NCBI RefSeq assembly: GCF_020905415.1
Contig: NZ_JAJJMP010000001.1
Location: 3,979,501 to 4,043,500, forward strand
From: Myroides oncorhynchi
GTDB lineage: Bacteria; Bacteroidota; Bacteroidia; Flavobacteriales; Flavobacteriaceae
Length of the DNA stretch: 64,000 nt
Direction: 5' to 3'
Shown here: piece after piece, positions 36,736 through 45,943 of the stretch
Layout of the letters: each line of letters starts with the position of its first letter
How positions within the stretch are numbered: position 1 is the stretch's first letter
Notes under the pieces: generated by a model
What the model was told of the DNA's origin: nothing
The model's input: only the letters and a program-made list of their open reading frames with translations
Database searches by the model: none
Translations under genes and position numbers: made by a program

Positions 36736-37317
36736 TTACAGCGATAATACCCAATTATTTATGATTTCTCCACCATGAGAAGTAATATAAGATTCGGGGT
36801 GAAACTGTACTCCCTTAATATTATACGTTCTATGGCGAATAGACATAATAACTCCTTCATCGCTAAGCGCTACTATCTCTAGTTCTTCTGGAAAATCAGT
36901 AGTCGATAAAGCCCATGAATGATATAATCCTACTGATACAGAGGTGCCTATAGTAGTAAATAAATTATCTTCTGTTCTATAGTGTAAGGTAGTAGACTGT
37001 CCGTGATAGACATAAGATAGATTCTCTAATGTAGCCCCAAAGTACTCTCCAATAGTCTGATGCCCTAGACAAACACCTAAGATCGGTTTATTAGCTTTAT
37101 ACCTATCTAATATACGAAACAAGATAGGGTAACTACAAGGCACATCCGGTCCTGGAGATAAAACAAGCATATCAAACTTATCTAAAGATTCTAAAACAAC
37201 CTCATCGTGAGGAATCACTGTAATATTACAATGTTTATTCTCATCAAAGAGCTGAACCAAATTATAAGTAAACGAGTCATGATTATCTATTATAACAATT
37301 TGTTTGATTTCACTCAT
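36736..37317 (-). CDS. pabA: Aminodeoxychorismate synthase glutaminase subunit
   Basis: A 193-residue class I glutamine amidotransferase that supplies ammonia for 4-amino-4-deoxychorismate. It has IDNHDSFTYNLVQLF, SPGPDVP, the nucleophile in PILGVCLGHQTIGEYFG and the His-Glu pair in GVQFHPES. TrpG is nearly the same in sequence; the assignment as PabA rests on the adjacent pabB (lysine in PMKGT). The two genes are divergent, with only 40 bp between their starts, so they share a promoter region. Confidence 0.92.
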   Translation of the reverse strand: MSEIKQIVIIDNHDSFTYNLVQLFDENKHCNITVIPHDEVVLESLDKFDMLVLSPGPDVPCSYPILFRILDRYKANKPILGVCLGHQTIGEYFGATLENLSYVYHGQSTTLHYRTEDNLFTTIGTSVSVGLYHSWALSTTDFPEELEIVALSDEGVIMSIRHRTYNIKGVQFHPESYITSHGGEIINNWVLSL

Positions 37318-37328
37318 AAACTATTTTG

Positions 37329-37336
37329 TACTTTTG
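37329..37336 (+). promoter_or_regulatory. Promoter of pabB within the 40-bp divergent spacer
   Basis: TTTG at 37303-37306, 22 bases, then TACTTTTG at 37329-37336, a full match to the Bacteroidota consensus. The ATG of pabB follows 22 bases later. The -33 box lies inside the start of pabA. Confidence 0.65.
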
Positions 37337-37357
37337 AACCTTTAAACTTGATTAAAT

Positions 37358-38326
37358 ATGGTGCTCAAAGATACAACTATCTCTCTAATGAATTCATTGG
37401 GATCACAGAGAATTCCCTTCCTTTTTATCATTAGCTATGATGGCAAAGATTGTATCATCCAACCCTTAAAAAATATTGATCAAGAAGAAATAAAATATAA
37501 CTTCAACGGAATAAGCAATACACAACCAAAAGAGCGTATCACTAGTCTAAAAATAGAAGCTACACCCCTTAGCTTTGAACAATATCAAGAGAAGTTTGAT
37601 ATTGTCAAACAAGAGTTACAGCTAGGAAATACATACCTTATTAATTTAACTGTGGCTACACCTGTATCTTCTAAGCACACCTTAGAAGATGTGTATCACA
37701 CTGCTAAAGCTAAATATAAACTACTCGTAAAAGATCAGTTCACTTGTTTTTCTCCTGAGATATTTGTTCAAATCAAAGACAATACTATCTACTCTTTTCC
37801 TATGAAAGGAACAATAAAAGCTGATATTCACAATGCCAGTGAGCTACTCTTAAATAATAAAAAAGAGACTGCAGAGCATTATACTATTGTTGATTTAATC
37901 CGAAATGATCTAAATATCGTTTCTAAAAAAGTGAAAGTAAATCGCTTTAGATACCTAGATAAACTAGAGACTTCTAAAGGCGCCATCTTACAGATGAGTT
38001 CTGAAATAGCAGGAGACCTATCTCCTAATTGGTACCATGAGATCGGAACTATATTTAGCAAACTACTACCTGCAGGCTCTATCACTGGATCTCCAAAAGA
38101 AAGTACAGTAAATATAATAGCTAAAGCAGAACAATACGATCGAAATTACTATACTGGAGTATGTGGTCTCTATGATGGCAAGAGCGTTGATAGTGCTGTA
38201 ATGATACGTTTTATAGAACAACAAGGAGATAAATATATCTATAAAAGTGGTGGAGGTATAACCTCTTCAAGTGATGTGAAGCTGGAGTATGAAGAATTAC
38301 TTCAAAAAATATACATCCCTAGCTGA
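37358..38326 (+). CDS. pabB: Aminodeoxychorismate synthase chorismate-binding subunit
   Basis: A 322-residue protein that makes the folate precursor aminodeoxychorismate with PabA. It lacks the N-terminal tryptophan-binding domain of longer homologues, as is usual in this phylum. The decisive motif is FPMKGTIK with Lys150; ADC synthases have Lys (PIKGT) where anthranilate synthases have Ala. Other motifs are IVDLIRNDLNIVSKKV and LPAGSITGSPKEST. The start is the first ATG. No pabC follows; the next gene is an acyl-CoA synthetase 269 bp on. Confidence 0.93.
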   Translation: MVLKDTTISLMNSLGSQRIPFLFIISYDGKDCIIQPLKNIDQEEIKYNFNGISNTQPKERITSLKIEATPLSFEQYQEKFDIVKQELQLGNTYLINLTVATPVSSKHTLEDVYHTAKAKYKLLVKDQFTCFSPEIFVQIKDNTIYSFPMKGTIKADIHNASELLLNNKKETAEHYTIVDLIRNDLNIVSKKVKVNRFRYLDKLETSKGAILQMSSEIAGDLSPNWYHEIGTIFSKLLPAGSITGSPKESTVNIIAKAEQYDRNYYTGVCGLYDGKSVDSAVMIRFIEQQGDKYIYKSGGGITSSSDVKLEYEELLQKIYIPS

Positions 38327-38595
38327 TTATTTTCAATTAAAATACAAATCAGCTAGTATAAATTCATTTTTATCATTTTTAAGGTGATAAATACTTCTTC
38401 CTAATAAAAACAAAAAAACACAACTATCTAACGCATACAAATTGCATAATTATTCGAATAATCAATATTTCATTGCGCTTTAATTAATTAAAATCACTCA
38501 AAACAACGGTTTTACCTAATATCAATTCCATTTTAAATTTTTATATACATCATAATTCTGTAAATTACCGCTACCAAAAACTAATTTAATAAAGA

Positions 38596-40287
38596 ATGAA
38601 AGATTTGTATAAACAAATCGGTGAATTACTCATCGATCAGGATTACGATGCCTTACATGATCTAAAAATCGAAAAGCCTGAGTATTTTAACTGGGTACAA
38701 GAAGTGTATGAAGACATACACGTAAAAGAAACACCTGAAAAAACAGCATTGTTATGGACAGATGGAGAGGTGACTCATCATTATACATTCCAAACACTAC
38801 ATGACAGGTACAACCAATTAATCAATTTTCTTCGTACAAAAGGAGTTAAAAAAGATGATGTTATACTTACCCAAATGATGCTTCAACGTATCAATTGGGT
38901 TACGCACTTAGCGACTATTAAAGCTGGTTATAGATTATCTCCTGCTGCAAGTATATTAGGAGTAAAAGACTTAGTATACAGATTCCAAAAGATTACACCG
39001 AAAGTCATATTAGCAGATAGTGATAATGTAGAGAAAATAGATCAAGCAGAAAAAGAGTCAGGCATTAGCATCCCTGTTAAAATTATCGTAGATGGACAGA
39101 GAGATGGATGGTATCCACTGACTGTACTAGATGAGCAAAGTAAAGAAGCTGAAGGAGAAATGACTAAACCTGATGACACCTTATTTATGTTCTTTACTTC
39201 AGGTACTACAGGTATGCCTAAAATAGTATGTCATACACAATTAAGCCAACCTATTGGGCATCTAACGACAACTGCATGGATAGGTTTAACACGTAATGAT
39301 ATTCATTATAATATATCACAACCAGGATGGGCTAAGTTTGCTTGGAGTAGTTTATTCGCTCCATGGAATGTAGGTGCTACTATCTTTGCTTTTGCCACTA
39401 AAGAGCGATTTAATGCTGCCAAAACATTAGAGATGATAGAAAAACATCAAGTAACTTCTCTATGTGCTCCACCTACTGTATTGCGCTTCTTTGTTCAAGA
39501 AGATTTAAAGAAATACAATTTTAGCTTAAAGAAATGTGTAGCTGCAGGAGAGCCCTTAAATCCAGAGATTATTGAAGAATGGAAAGAGGGAACTGGACTT
39601 ATTGTTAGAGATGGTTTTGGGCAAACAGAGAGTACATGTATGATCGCTAACTATCCAAATGCTAAACTAAAATATGGTTCTATGGGCAAACCTACTTTCT
39701 TATATGACATTGTCATTGCTGATGATGATGGACAAGAAGTAGTTATCAATGAAGAAGGAAACATCTGTGTTAAAACAGGTACTGATCAGTTAAATGGTAT
39801 ATTTAAAGAATACTTATACGATAAAGTAAAACAAACTGAGGTATTTAAACATGGGTTGTATTATACTGGAGACAAAGCCTATAAAGATGAAGATGGCTAT
39901 ATCTGGTTTATTGGTAGAGATGACGATGTTATCAAAGCATCTGATTATCGTATCGGACCATTTGAAGTAGAAAGTGTATTACTAGAACATCATGATGTAG
40001 TAGAGTCTGCAGTAGTTGCCAGTCCACATGCTGTAAAAGGTTTTGAAGTGAAAGCTTTTATTATTCTAAGTGATCATACTAAAGCATCTGCTGAGTTAGC
40101 TAATGACTTATTTAAGTATTCTCGAGAACATTTAGCACCTTATAAAATGCCTAGAAAAATAGAGTTCGTAACTGAATTACCTAAGACAATTAGTGGTAAA
40201 ATAAAACGTGTAGAACTTAGAGCACTACAAGCTGAACGCATAGCTAAAAAGCAAGAAGTAGCATTAGAGTATGATTATACAAAATAG
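38596..40287 (+). CDS. AMP-forming acyl-CoA synthetase (acetyl/medium-chain type)
   Basis: A 563-residue ANL-superfamily enzyme. It has the P-loop FFTSGTTGMPKIVCHT, the A5-type motif DGFGQTESTCM, DGYIWFIGRDDDVIKASDYRIGP for the hinge and the late catalytic Lys in LPKTISGKIKRVEL. It joins a carboxylic acid to CoA via an acyl-AMP. The pattern with SQPGWAKFAWSSLFAPWN is like that of acetyl-CoA synthetase-related medium-chain enzymes; the acid is not clear. It has its own promoter region and a strong terminator. Confidence 0.9.
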   Translation: MKDLYKQIGELLIDQDYDALHDLKIEKPEYFNWVQEVYEDIHVKETPEKTALLWTDGEVTHHYTFQTLHDRYNQLINFLRTKGVKKDDVILTQMMLQRINWVTHLATIKAGYRLSPAASILGVKDLVYRFQKITPKVILADSDNVEKIDQAEKESGISIPVKIIVDGQRDGWYPLTVLDEQSKEAEGEMTKPDDTLFMFFTSGTTGMPKIVCHTQLSQPIGHLTTTAWIGLTRNDIHYNISQPGWAKFAWSSLFAPWNVGATIFAFATKERFNAAKTLEMIEKHQVTSLCAPPTVLRFFVQEDLKKYNFSLKKCVAAGEPLNPEIIEEWKEGTGLIVRDGFGQTESTCMIANYPNAKLKYGSMGKPTFLYDIVIADDDGQEVVINEEGNICVKTGTDQLNGIFKEYLYDKVKQTEVFKHGLYYTGDKAYKDEDGYIWFIGRDDDVIKASDYRIGPFEVESVLLEHHDVVESAVVASPHAVKGFEVKAFIILSDHTKASAELANDLFKYSREHLAPYKMPRKIEFVTELPKTISGKIKRVELRALQAERIAKKQEVALEYDYTK

Positions 40288-40304
40288 TATAAACGAGATG
40301 ATAT

Positions 40305-40339
40305 AAAAAGGGCATGTCTAAGTTAGACATGCCCTTTTT
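40305..40339 (+). terminator. Bidirectional terminator
   Basis: AAAAAGGGCATGTCTA (40305-40320) pairs perfectly with TAGACATGCCCTTTTT (40324-40339). It serves both convergent genes. Confidence 0.95.
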
Positions 40340-40358
40340 AAATATAAATTATAAACTC

Positions 40359-41054
40359 TTATTCTAACGTAAAACTAATAGAAACATTAGACACTACTTC
40401 TAATTCTCCTAAAGCTAAAGTCTGGTCATTCATATCTCCTGCAGCGGCTTTCATCATATACATTGGTCTAACAATGATAGGTGAGTTAGCGCTGCTATCA
40501 GACACTAAGATAGCCTTACCTACTTTTTGTCCTAATGCATTTGCATAATCAGTCGCTTTTTGTTTCGCTTCTTTAACAGCTAATGTACGAGCTTCTGCTT
40601 CATACATAGCAGTCTTAGATGACTGAAAGTCTACACCTTCGATTTTATTAATACCTGACTCTGTAAGACCTACCATTAACTTCTCATACTTGGCTACATC
40701 AGTAAGTGTGATCGTTAATGTCTGAGACGCTGTAAAGTAATCTTTCTTCTCCTCATAATCTCTAGATTTATAAAGGCTCACTCTTTGAGTTTGTAAGTCT
40801 TTATCTTCTATTTTCATTGATTTAATATACTTGATAACTGTAGCGATAGCTGCATCATTTGTCTTTTTGGCAACAGCTGCAGTTTCATCTCTATTATCTA
40901 CTCCTACTCTGATAATTACTTTATCTGGTGTTACACTTACTTTACCTATTCCATTCACTTGGATCTGTGGAGTAATTACACCATGATTATCTTGTGCTAC
41001 GATTGCTGTTGTTGTCATTAATATAGACGCGAACATGATTGACATTTTTTTCAT
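40359..41054 (-). CDS. SIMPL-domain (DUF541) periplasmic protein
   Basis: About 231 residues. I place the start at the ATG ending at 41054: it gives MKKMSIMFASILMTTTAIVA as signal peptide, and the promoter box TACATTTG lies 31 bases upstream, so an earlier ATG at 41087 would fall before the transcript. The mature part opens with IQVNGIGKVSVTPDKVIIRVG, then QTQRVSLYKSRDYEEKK and a conserved ARTLAVKEAKQKATDYANALG, which are the SIMPL marks. Family members form periplasmic oligomers of unclear function, some linked to oxidative stress. Confidence 0.9.
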   Translation of the reverse strand: MKKMSIMFASILMTTTAIVAQDNHGVITPQIQVNGIGKVSVTPDKVIIRVGVDNRDETAAVAKKTNDAAIATVIKYIKSMKIEDKDLQTQRVSLYKSRDYEEKKDYFTASQTLTITLTDVAKYEKLMVGLTESGINKIEGVDFQSSKTAMYEAEARTLAVKEAKQKATDYANALGQKVGKAILVSDSSANSPIIVRPMYMMKAAAGDMNDQTLALGELEVVSNVSISFTLE

Positions 41055-41084
41055 AATTGACTTTCTTTTTGCTTTTCTTAAATA

Positions 41085-41092
41085 CAAATGTA
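41085..41092 (-). promoter_or_regulatory. Promoter of the SIMPL gene, decides the start
   Basis: Minus strand: TTTG (41111-41114), 18 bases, then TACATTTG (41085-41092). The match is complete and fixes the start at 41054. Confidence 0.7.
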
Positions 41093-41147
41093 TCCAAAAA
41101 AGGTTCTGCTCAAAGTTCCCTTGTCATAAATAATTGCCAAAAAAAAT

Positions 41148-41807
41148 CTATTGAAGTTTATTACTTCTGTACATCCAAACTAAGATTGCCATTGGGATAA
41201 GCAGTATACCTATCAACTTAAATTCTGTTTGTAAAAGTACAGGGTACTTAATCAGTATCAATACTAAACCTGCTATAGCACCTCCTATATGAGCCGTATG
41301 TCCTATTCCGTCATTATTCTTCTTCATTCCATAAAGTGAATACAATAAATACCCTACTGCAAATACATATGCAGGCATAGGTACTACAAAGAATATCCCC
41401 AACATCATATCTGGATTTAACATAATAGCAGCATATAATATCCCCATAATCGCACCAGACGCACCTACAGCTCGATAATAAGGTTTAGTTTTATAAAACT
41501 GATAAGTCAATACATTTCCAACTAAAAGACTTACTAGGTAGATAACAAGAAAATAAAAAATGCCTGATGTGTATATAATGATGTCTGCAAAGAAATACAG
41601 TGTCAACATATTAAAGGCAAAGTGCATCCAATCAACATGTAGAAAACCAGCTGTAATAAAACGATAACGCTCCCCCCTATTAATCTGATTAATGTCAAAG
41701 CAATACTTATTAAAAAAATTAAAATCATTCAACCCTTGATAGGTTACGAATCCATTTAATGCCAAAAGCACTAAGGTTACTATAGAGATATCTCCCATAA
41801 AAAACAT
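41148..41807 (-). CDS. Rhomboid-family intramembrane serine protease
   Basis: A 219-residue protein with six membrane segments. HFAFN (His62-Asn66) is the HxxxN motif, GASGAI carries Ser117, and HTAHIGGAIAG carries His173. The first three residues (MFF) may not be translated; the alternative start is the Met at residue 4 (ending 41798). It is longer than the rhomboid at 2225-2812 and differs from it in most positions, so the two are not recent duplicates. It is divergent from an acyltransferase gene. Confidence 0.93.
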   Translation of the reverse strand: MFFMGDISIVTLVLLALNGFVTYQGLNDFNFFNKYCFDINQINRGERYRFITAGFLHVDWMHFAFNMLTLYFFADIIIYTSGIFYFLVIYLVSLLVGNVLTYQFYKTKPYYRAVGASGAIMGILYAAIMLNPDMMLGIFFVVPMPAYVFAVGYLLYSLYGMKKNNDGIGHTAHIGGAIAGLVLILIKYPVLLQTEFKLIGILLIPMAILVWMYRSNKLQ

Positions 41808-41872
41808 TTTGATAAAAATAAGAATTGTTCTGCACTCATTTATTAAATTTGTGTTAGATTATTGTATTACCC

Positions 41873-41880
41873 TATCTTTG
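41873..41880 (+). promoter_or_regulatory. Promoter of the acyltransferase gene, decides the start
   Basis: TTTG (41848-41851), 21 bases, then TATCTTTG (41873-41880), a textbook Bacteroidota promoter. The ATG at 41896 follows 15 bases later, and earlier in-frame starts fall before it. Confidence 0.75.
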
Positions 41881-41895
41881 CACAAAACAGAACAA

Positions 41896-42795
41896 ATGAA
41901 TTACATTATATATATAATCGCCTACCCTATAATCTGGTTAATCTCAAAGATGCCTTTTTCTTTATTTTATTTTATGTCTGATGTATTTTACTTTTTATTA
42001 TACACAGTAGTAGGATATCGAAAAAAAACAGTGCGTGAGAATATTCGCTTGACAATGCCAGAACTATCAGATCAAGAAGTTAAACGTGTTGAAAAAGAAT
42101 CTTTTAAACACTTATGTGATATCTTTTTAGAAATGGCAAAGACACTGACAATCTCAGAAGAGGACTTAAAAAAGAGATTTACATTTACTAATCTAGACAC
42201 AGTATTAGAAGTAGAAAAACAAGGTAAAAGTATATTGATGTTCTGTGCACATTATGCGAATTGGGAATGGATGATTATCCTCGATAAATACATTAAATTC
42301 CAAGGGTATGCCGTTTATAAAAAATTAAACAATCCTTACTTCGATGGATTATTTAAAAAAATGCGCTCTAGATTTGATACTATATTAGTCGAAATGAAAG
42401 AAACTATTCGTGTAATTAGACAAAATGAAGTAAATAAGAATCATGGTATTTATGCTTTTATAAGTGATCAATCACCTATGATAAGTCAAGCCAACTGTTG
42501 GCAAGACTTTATGGGAATAGAAGTTCCTGTGTATACAGGTGGTGAAGCACTATGTAAGAAATTCGATATGGTACCGATGTATCTTAAGGTGGAGTATGTA
42601 AAAAGAGGACATTATCAAACCACTTTTGTCCCATTACTAAAAGAAGGAGAATCATCAAAAGATATTCCTAACTATGAAATCACACAACGCTTCTTAGCTG
42701 AAGTGGAAAAACAGATTAGAAAAGCACCTGAATATTACTTCTGGACACATAAACGATGGAAGCACAGAGGCAATAAACCTGAAAACATGAAATAA
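41896..42795 (+). CDS. Lipid A-type lysophospholipid acyltransferase (LpxL/HtrB-like)
   Basis: About 299 residues. The start at 41896 is fixed by the promoter just upstream; the longer frame to 41809 is not transcribed from it. A membrane helix (MNYIIYIIAYPIIWLIS) is followed by the acyltransferase domain with CAHYANWEW, the H-x4-E catalytic pair, and AFISDQSPM and GGEALCKKFDMVPMYLKV, all typical of the LpxL/HtrB (Lip_A_acyltrans) family. It transfers an acyl chain to lipid A precursors or a similar lipid. A hairpin terminator follows. Confidence 0.93.
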   Translation: MNYIIYIIAYPIIWLISKMPFSLFYFMSDVFYFLLYTVVGYRKKTVRENIRLTMPELSDQEVKRVEKESFKHLCDIFLEMAKTLTISEEDLKKRFTFTNLDTVLEVEKQGKSILMFCAHYANWEWMIILDKYIKFQGYAVYKKLNNPYFDGLFKKMRSRFDTILVEMKETIRVIRQNEVNKNHGIYAFISDQSPMISQANCWQDFMGIEVPVYTGGEALCKKFDMVPMYLKVEYVKRGHYQTTFVPLLKEGESSKDIPNYEITQRFLAEVEKQIRKAPEYYFWTHKRWKHRGNKPENMK

Positions 42796-42805
42796 TATTT
42801 TATAC

Positions 42806-42836
42806 AATCCTCTTGCTATCAAGAGGATTTTTTTTA
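42806..42836 (+). terminator. Rho-independent terminator
   Basis: AATCCTCTTG (42806-42815) and CAAGAGGATT (42820-42829) around CTAT, then a run of T. Confidence 0.92.
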
Positions 42837-42910
42837 TCACGCCATATTTCTCACTAATTAATTATCACAAATAGTTGTAAATTAGCTAAAATTATACTCA
42901 AATCACATTT

Positions 42911-43594
42911 ATGACATACATCAAGAAGTTACTTAAAGTAATACTAATGATAGTTGTTACTTTTATTGTACTTATTCTTGTCTACTTTTTGGCTGCTAGA
43001 GGTTTATCAAGTATCACTGTTAATAAGAAACAAAGTGAACCAAGTGAAATCACTATGTACATCCATACTAATGGTATGCACACAGACTATGTATTTCCTA
43101 TTAAATCAGAACTTATAGACTGGAGTGATGAACTAAAGTTCGAGCATACTAAAAGTCAACGTACAGACTATGATTATGTAGCACTAGGTTGGGGAGATAA
43201 AGGATTCTTTTTAGATGTAGAAGATTGGGCACACGTTAAACTAGATATTGCAGTGAACGCTGCTTTTGGATTAGGGACTACAGCTATGCATACTACCTTT
43301 TTACCCACTATTACAGAAGGAGAAGACACACGTAAGATAACTATTTCTAAAAAACAGTATCAAGCCTTAATAGACTATGCCCGTGCCTCTTTTAAAAGAG
43401 ATCCTGACGGACAAGTAATCAATATTAAAACTGATAAAGTCTATGGAATGAATGACTCCTTCTATGAGGGAGAAGGTAATTATAGCTTTCTACACACCTG
43501 TAATAGTTGGGCTAACTCAGGGTTAAAGTTGGCGAAGATGAGAGCTTGTCTATGGACACCATTCCAAGAAGGAATCTTTAGAAAATATGAATAA
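42911..43594 (+). CDS. DUF2459 / TIGR02117-family protein
   Basis: A 227-residue protein with an N-terminal membrane anchor (about 6-30). The rest has the family pattern: IHTNGMHTDYVFPIKSELIDW, ALGWGDKGFFLDVEDW, AMHTTFLP and LHTCNSWANSGLKLAKM, with conserved His and Cys that suggest an enzyme active site facing the periplasm, perhaps papain-like. The family has no experimentally known function that I can name. It is a single gene between two terminators. Confidence 0.85.
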   Translation: MTYIKKLLKVILMIVVTFIVLILVYFLAARGLSSITVNKKQSEPSEITMYIHTNGMHTDYVFPIKSELIDWSDELKFEHTKSQRTDYDYVALGWGDKGFFLDVEDWAHVKLDIAVNAAFGLGTTAMHTTFLPTITEGEDTRKITISKKQYQALIDYARASFKRDPDGQVINIKTDKVYGMNDSFYEGEGNYSFLHTCNSWANSGLKLAKMRACLWTPFQEGIFRKYE

Positions 43595-43725
43595 GTCCTA
43601 CAAAAAAATGACATAATGAGGTTTTCCGTAAACGGATAACTGATAGACTACTTACATTTGCACTGCGTTATGTAAGTAATTCTTGTAATCTTTACCGGTA
43701 CAGAATTCAATTAATACTTATACCA

Positions 43726-43758
43726 AAAATAAAGGGAACCGATTGGTTCCCTTTATTG
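43726..43758 (-). terminator. Rho-independent terminator of glmM
   Basis: AATAAAGGGAACC (43728-43740) pairs with GGTTCCCTTTATT (43745-43757) around GATT. It is symmetric and may also stop the 42911 gene. Confidence 0.9.
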
Positions 43759-43779
43759 TTTATAAATCTCTTTATTTGA

Positions 43780-45168
43780 TTAGATTCCTGCGATTACTTT
43801 TAGTTCTTCGATCATACGCAAAGCTAGACTATCAGCATCCTCTTGTGTACCTGCTTCTGTATAAATACGGATAATAGGTTCTGTATTAGATTTTCTCAAG
43901 TGTACCCATGAAGAAGGGAAGTCAATCTTCACACCATCCACAGTAGATATCTCTTGGTTCTTATAATTTTCAGCTATTTGCTCTAAGATCATATCTACAT
44001 TTAACTTAGGAGTAAGTTCTATCTTATTTTTACTCATATAATACTGAGGATAAGAAGCTCTTAACTCAGCTACAGTCATATCTAAGTTAGATAAATGCGT
44101 TAAGAATAAAGCCACCCCAACGATAGAATCCCGTCCGTAGTGTGTCTCAGGATAGATGATACCACCATTACCTTCCCCACCGATGATAGCATTAGTCGCT
44201 TTCATAAGCTCTACTACGTTTACCTCTCCTACTGCAGAAGCATTATATGTACCACCATGTTTATTAGTAATATCCCTTAAAGCACGAGAAGATGATAAGT
44301 TAGATACTGTATTACCAGGAGTCTTACTTAACACATAATCAGCTATTGCTACTAATGTATATTCTTCCCCAAACATCTCTCCATCGTTAGAAATGAAAGC
44401 AAGGCGATCTACATCAGGATCTACTACTACACCGAAGTCTGCATTTTCTTTCTTCACCAAAGCGCAGATATCTCCTAAATGTTCTTTAAGAGGCTCTGGA
44501 TTATGAGGGAAGTGACCGTTTGGCTCACAGTATAATTCTACTACTTCTACTCCTAGTTTTCGCAATAAAGCAGGGATAATAATACCTCCTGATGAATTAA
44601 CAGCATCTACTACTACTTTAAACTTGCGTTTTTTAATAGCTTCTACATCTACTAGTTTTAACTTTAATATCTCCTCTATATGGATGTCCATATAGTCGTT
44701 CTTAAACACTACTGTTCCTAGATTATCTACATCTGCAAAATCAAATGCATCTTTATCTGCTAACTCTAATATGATTTGTCCCTCAGCTCCACTTAAGAAC
44801 TCCCCTTTACTATTTAGAAGTTTTAAAGCATTCCATTGTTTTGGATTATGAGAAGCAGTTAGGATAATACCTCCATCTGCTTTCTCTAAAGGAACTGCTA
44901 TCTCTACTGTAGGAGTAGTAGATAACCCCAAGTCTATTACATCGATACCTAGTCCTATTAACGTATTCACTACTAAATTATGAATCATCGGTCCTGAAAT
45001 ACGTGCATCTCTACCAATAACTACTTTTAGATTTTCTTTTTGAGAATTGTTTTTAAGGAAGGTTCCATAAGCAGATGCAAACTTTACTGCATCTATTGGT
45101 GTAAGGTTATCTCCTACTTTACCGCCTATAGTACCACGTATACCTGATATAGATTTAATCAATGTCAT
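43780..45168 (-). CDS. glmM: Phosphoglucosamine mutase
   Basis: A 462-residue phosphohexomutase that converts glucosamine-6-phosphate to glucosamine-1-phosphate for peptidoglycan and lipid A. The phospho-serine site is TASHNPKQWNALK with Ser106. The metal loop is DPDVDRLAFIS, the sugar-specificity loop is GGEGNGG and the phosphate-binding loop is RKSNTEPIIRIYTEA. The sugar loop with GEGNGG fits GlmM and not phosphomannomutase (GEMSGH). The promoter box at 45190-45197 is 21 bases before the start. Confidence 0.93.
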   Translation of the reverse strand: MTLIKSISGIRGTIGGKVGDNLTPIDAVKFASAYGTFLKNNSQKENLKVVIGRDARISGPMIHNLVVNTLIGLGIDVIDLGLSTTPTVEIAVPLEKADGGIILTASHNPKQWNALKLLNSKGEFLSGAEGQIILELADKDAFDFADVDNLGTVVFKNDYMDIHIEEILKLKLVDVEAIKKRKFKVVVDAVNSSGGIIIPALLRKLGVEVVELYCEPNGHFPHNPEPLKEHLGDICALVKKENADFGVVVDPDVDRLAFISNDGEMFGEEYTLVAIADYVLSKTPGNTVSNLSSSRALRDITNKHGGTYNASAVGEVNVVELMKATNAIIGGEGNGGIIYPETHYGRDSIVGVALFLTHLSNLDMTVAELRASYPQYYMSKNKIELTPKLNVDMILEQIAENYKNQEISTVDGVKIDFPSSWVHLRKSNTEPIIRIYTEAGTQEDADSLALRMIEELKVIAGI

Positions 45169-45189
45169 AATTACATATTTTTAGTAGCA

Positions 45190-45197
45190 CAAAGATA
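45190..45197 (-). promoter_or_regulatory. TAnnTTTG promoter box of glmM
   Basis: The minus-strand sequence is TATCTTTG, 21 bases before the ATG, in the 97-bp divergent spacer. Confidence 0.6.
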
Positions 45198-45265
45198 GAT
45201 AATTATACAAGGGAGAACCTGAACATTTTGGTAAAATAGTGTATTTTTATAGGCAAAACGAGATT

Positions 45266-45868
45266 ATGAACTTCTTAGCACATATATTCCTTTCTGAAAA
45301 TGATACCTTACTTAAAATAGGAAACTTCGTAGCAGATAGTATTAGAGGAAAAGATTATTTAAACTACCCAACTAGAATCCAACAAGGTGTTATCCTACAC
45401 AGAGAAATAGATACTTATACAGATGCACACCCGATATGGAGAGCTAGTAAAAAACTTATAGTCCCTCAATACAATCATTATGCAGCCGTATTAATCGATA
45501 TGTACTATGACCACTATCTTGCTAAGAATTGGGATGATTACTGTGATATTCCATTAGAAGAATATACAGAGACCTTCTATACTTCACTAGAAGACAACTT
45601 TAGTATTTTACCTCCACGAGTACAGAATTTTCTACATATTATGTTAGAAGAAGATTGGCTTATGAAGTATAAATCTATTGATGGATTACGATATATTTTA
45701 ACTCAAATGGATAGAAGATCGAAGGGAGTGTCTAAAATGTCTTTAGGAACAACAGAACTTATAGAGCACTATGAAGTATTCGAAAATCATTTTAGTGTCT
45801 TTTTTAAAGAATTACAAGATCATTTGATACTTTTCAAACAAACAGATCGTTACTTATTAAAGTTATAA
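45266..45868 (+). CDS. ACP phosphodiesterase-like protein (AcpH/DUF479)
   Basis: About 200 residues from the ATG at 45266, rather than the GTG at 45239. It opens with MNFLAHIFLSENDTLLKIGN, then GNFVADSIRG and LHREIDTYTDAHP, which together are the AcpH signature with metal-binding His and Asp. E. coli AcpH removes the phosphopantetheine arm from acyl carrier protein. The gene is divergent from glmM and is followed closely by the CLC gene. The call rests on family likeness. Confidence 0.88.
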   Translation: MNFLAHIFLSENDTLLKIGNFVADSIRGKDYLNYPTRIQQGVILHREIDTYTDAHPIWRASKKLIVPQYNHYAAVLIDMYYDHYLAKNWDDYCDIPLEEYTETFYTSLEDNFSILPPRVQNFLHIMLEEDWLMKYKSIDGLRYILTQMDRRSKGVSKMSLGTTELIEHYEVFENHFSVFFKELQDHLILFKQTDRYLLKL

Positions 45869-45931
45869 GTTATCTTTAGTTTTTATAACAACAAAATTAG
45901 CTAACTATTGTTTAAGGCTCTCCTTTTACAC

Positions 45932-45939
45932 TATTTTTG
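45932..45939 (+). promoter_or_regulatory. TAnnTTTG box just before the CLC gene
   Basis: TATTTTTG at 45932-45939 lies only 4 bases before the ATG at 45944. If active, the transcript would be almost leaderless. It argues against the TTG at 45908 as start. Confidence 0.5.
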
Positions 45940-45943
45940 CATT

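Noticed and set aside
2225-41807. The two rhomboid genes as a recent duplication
   Set aside because: They differ in length and in most residues outside the HxxxN, GASG and late His motifs.
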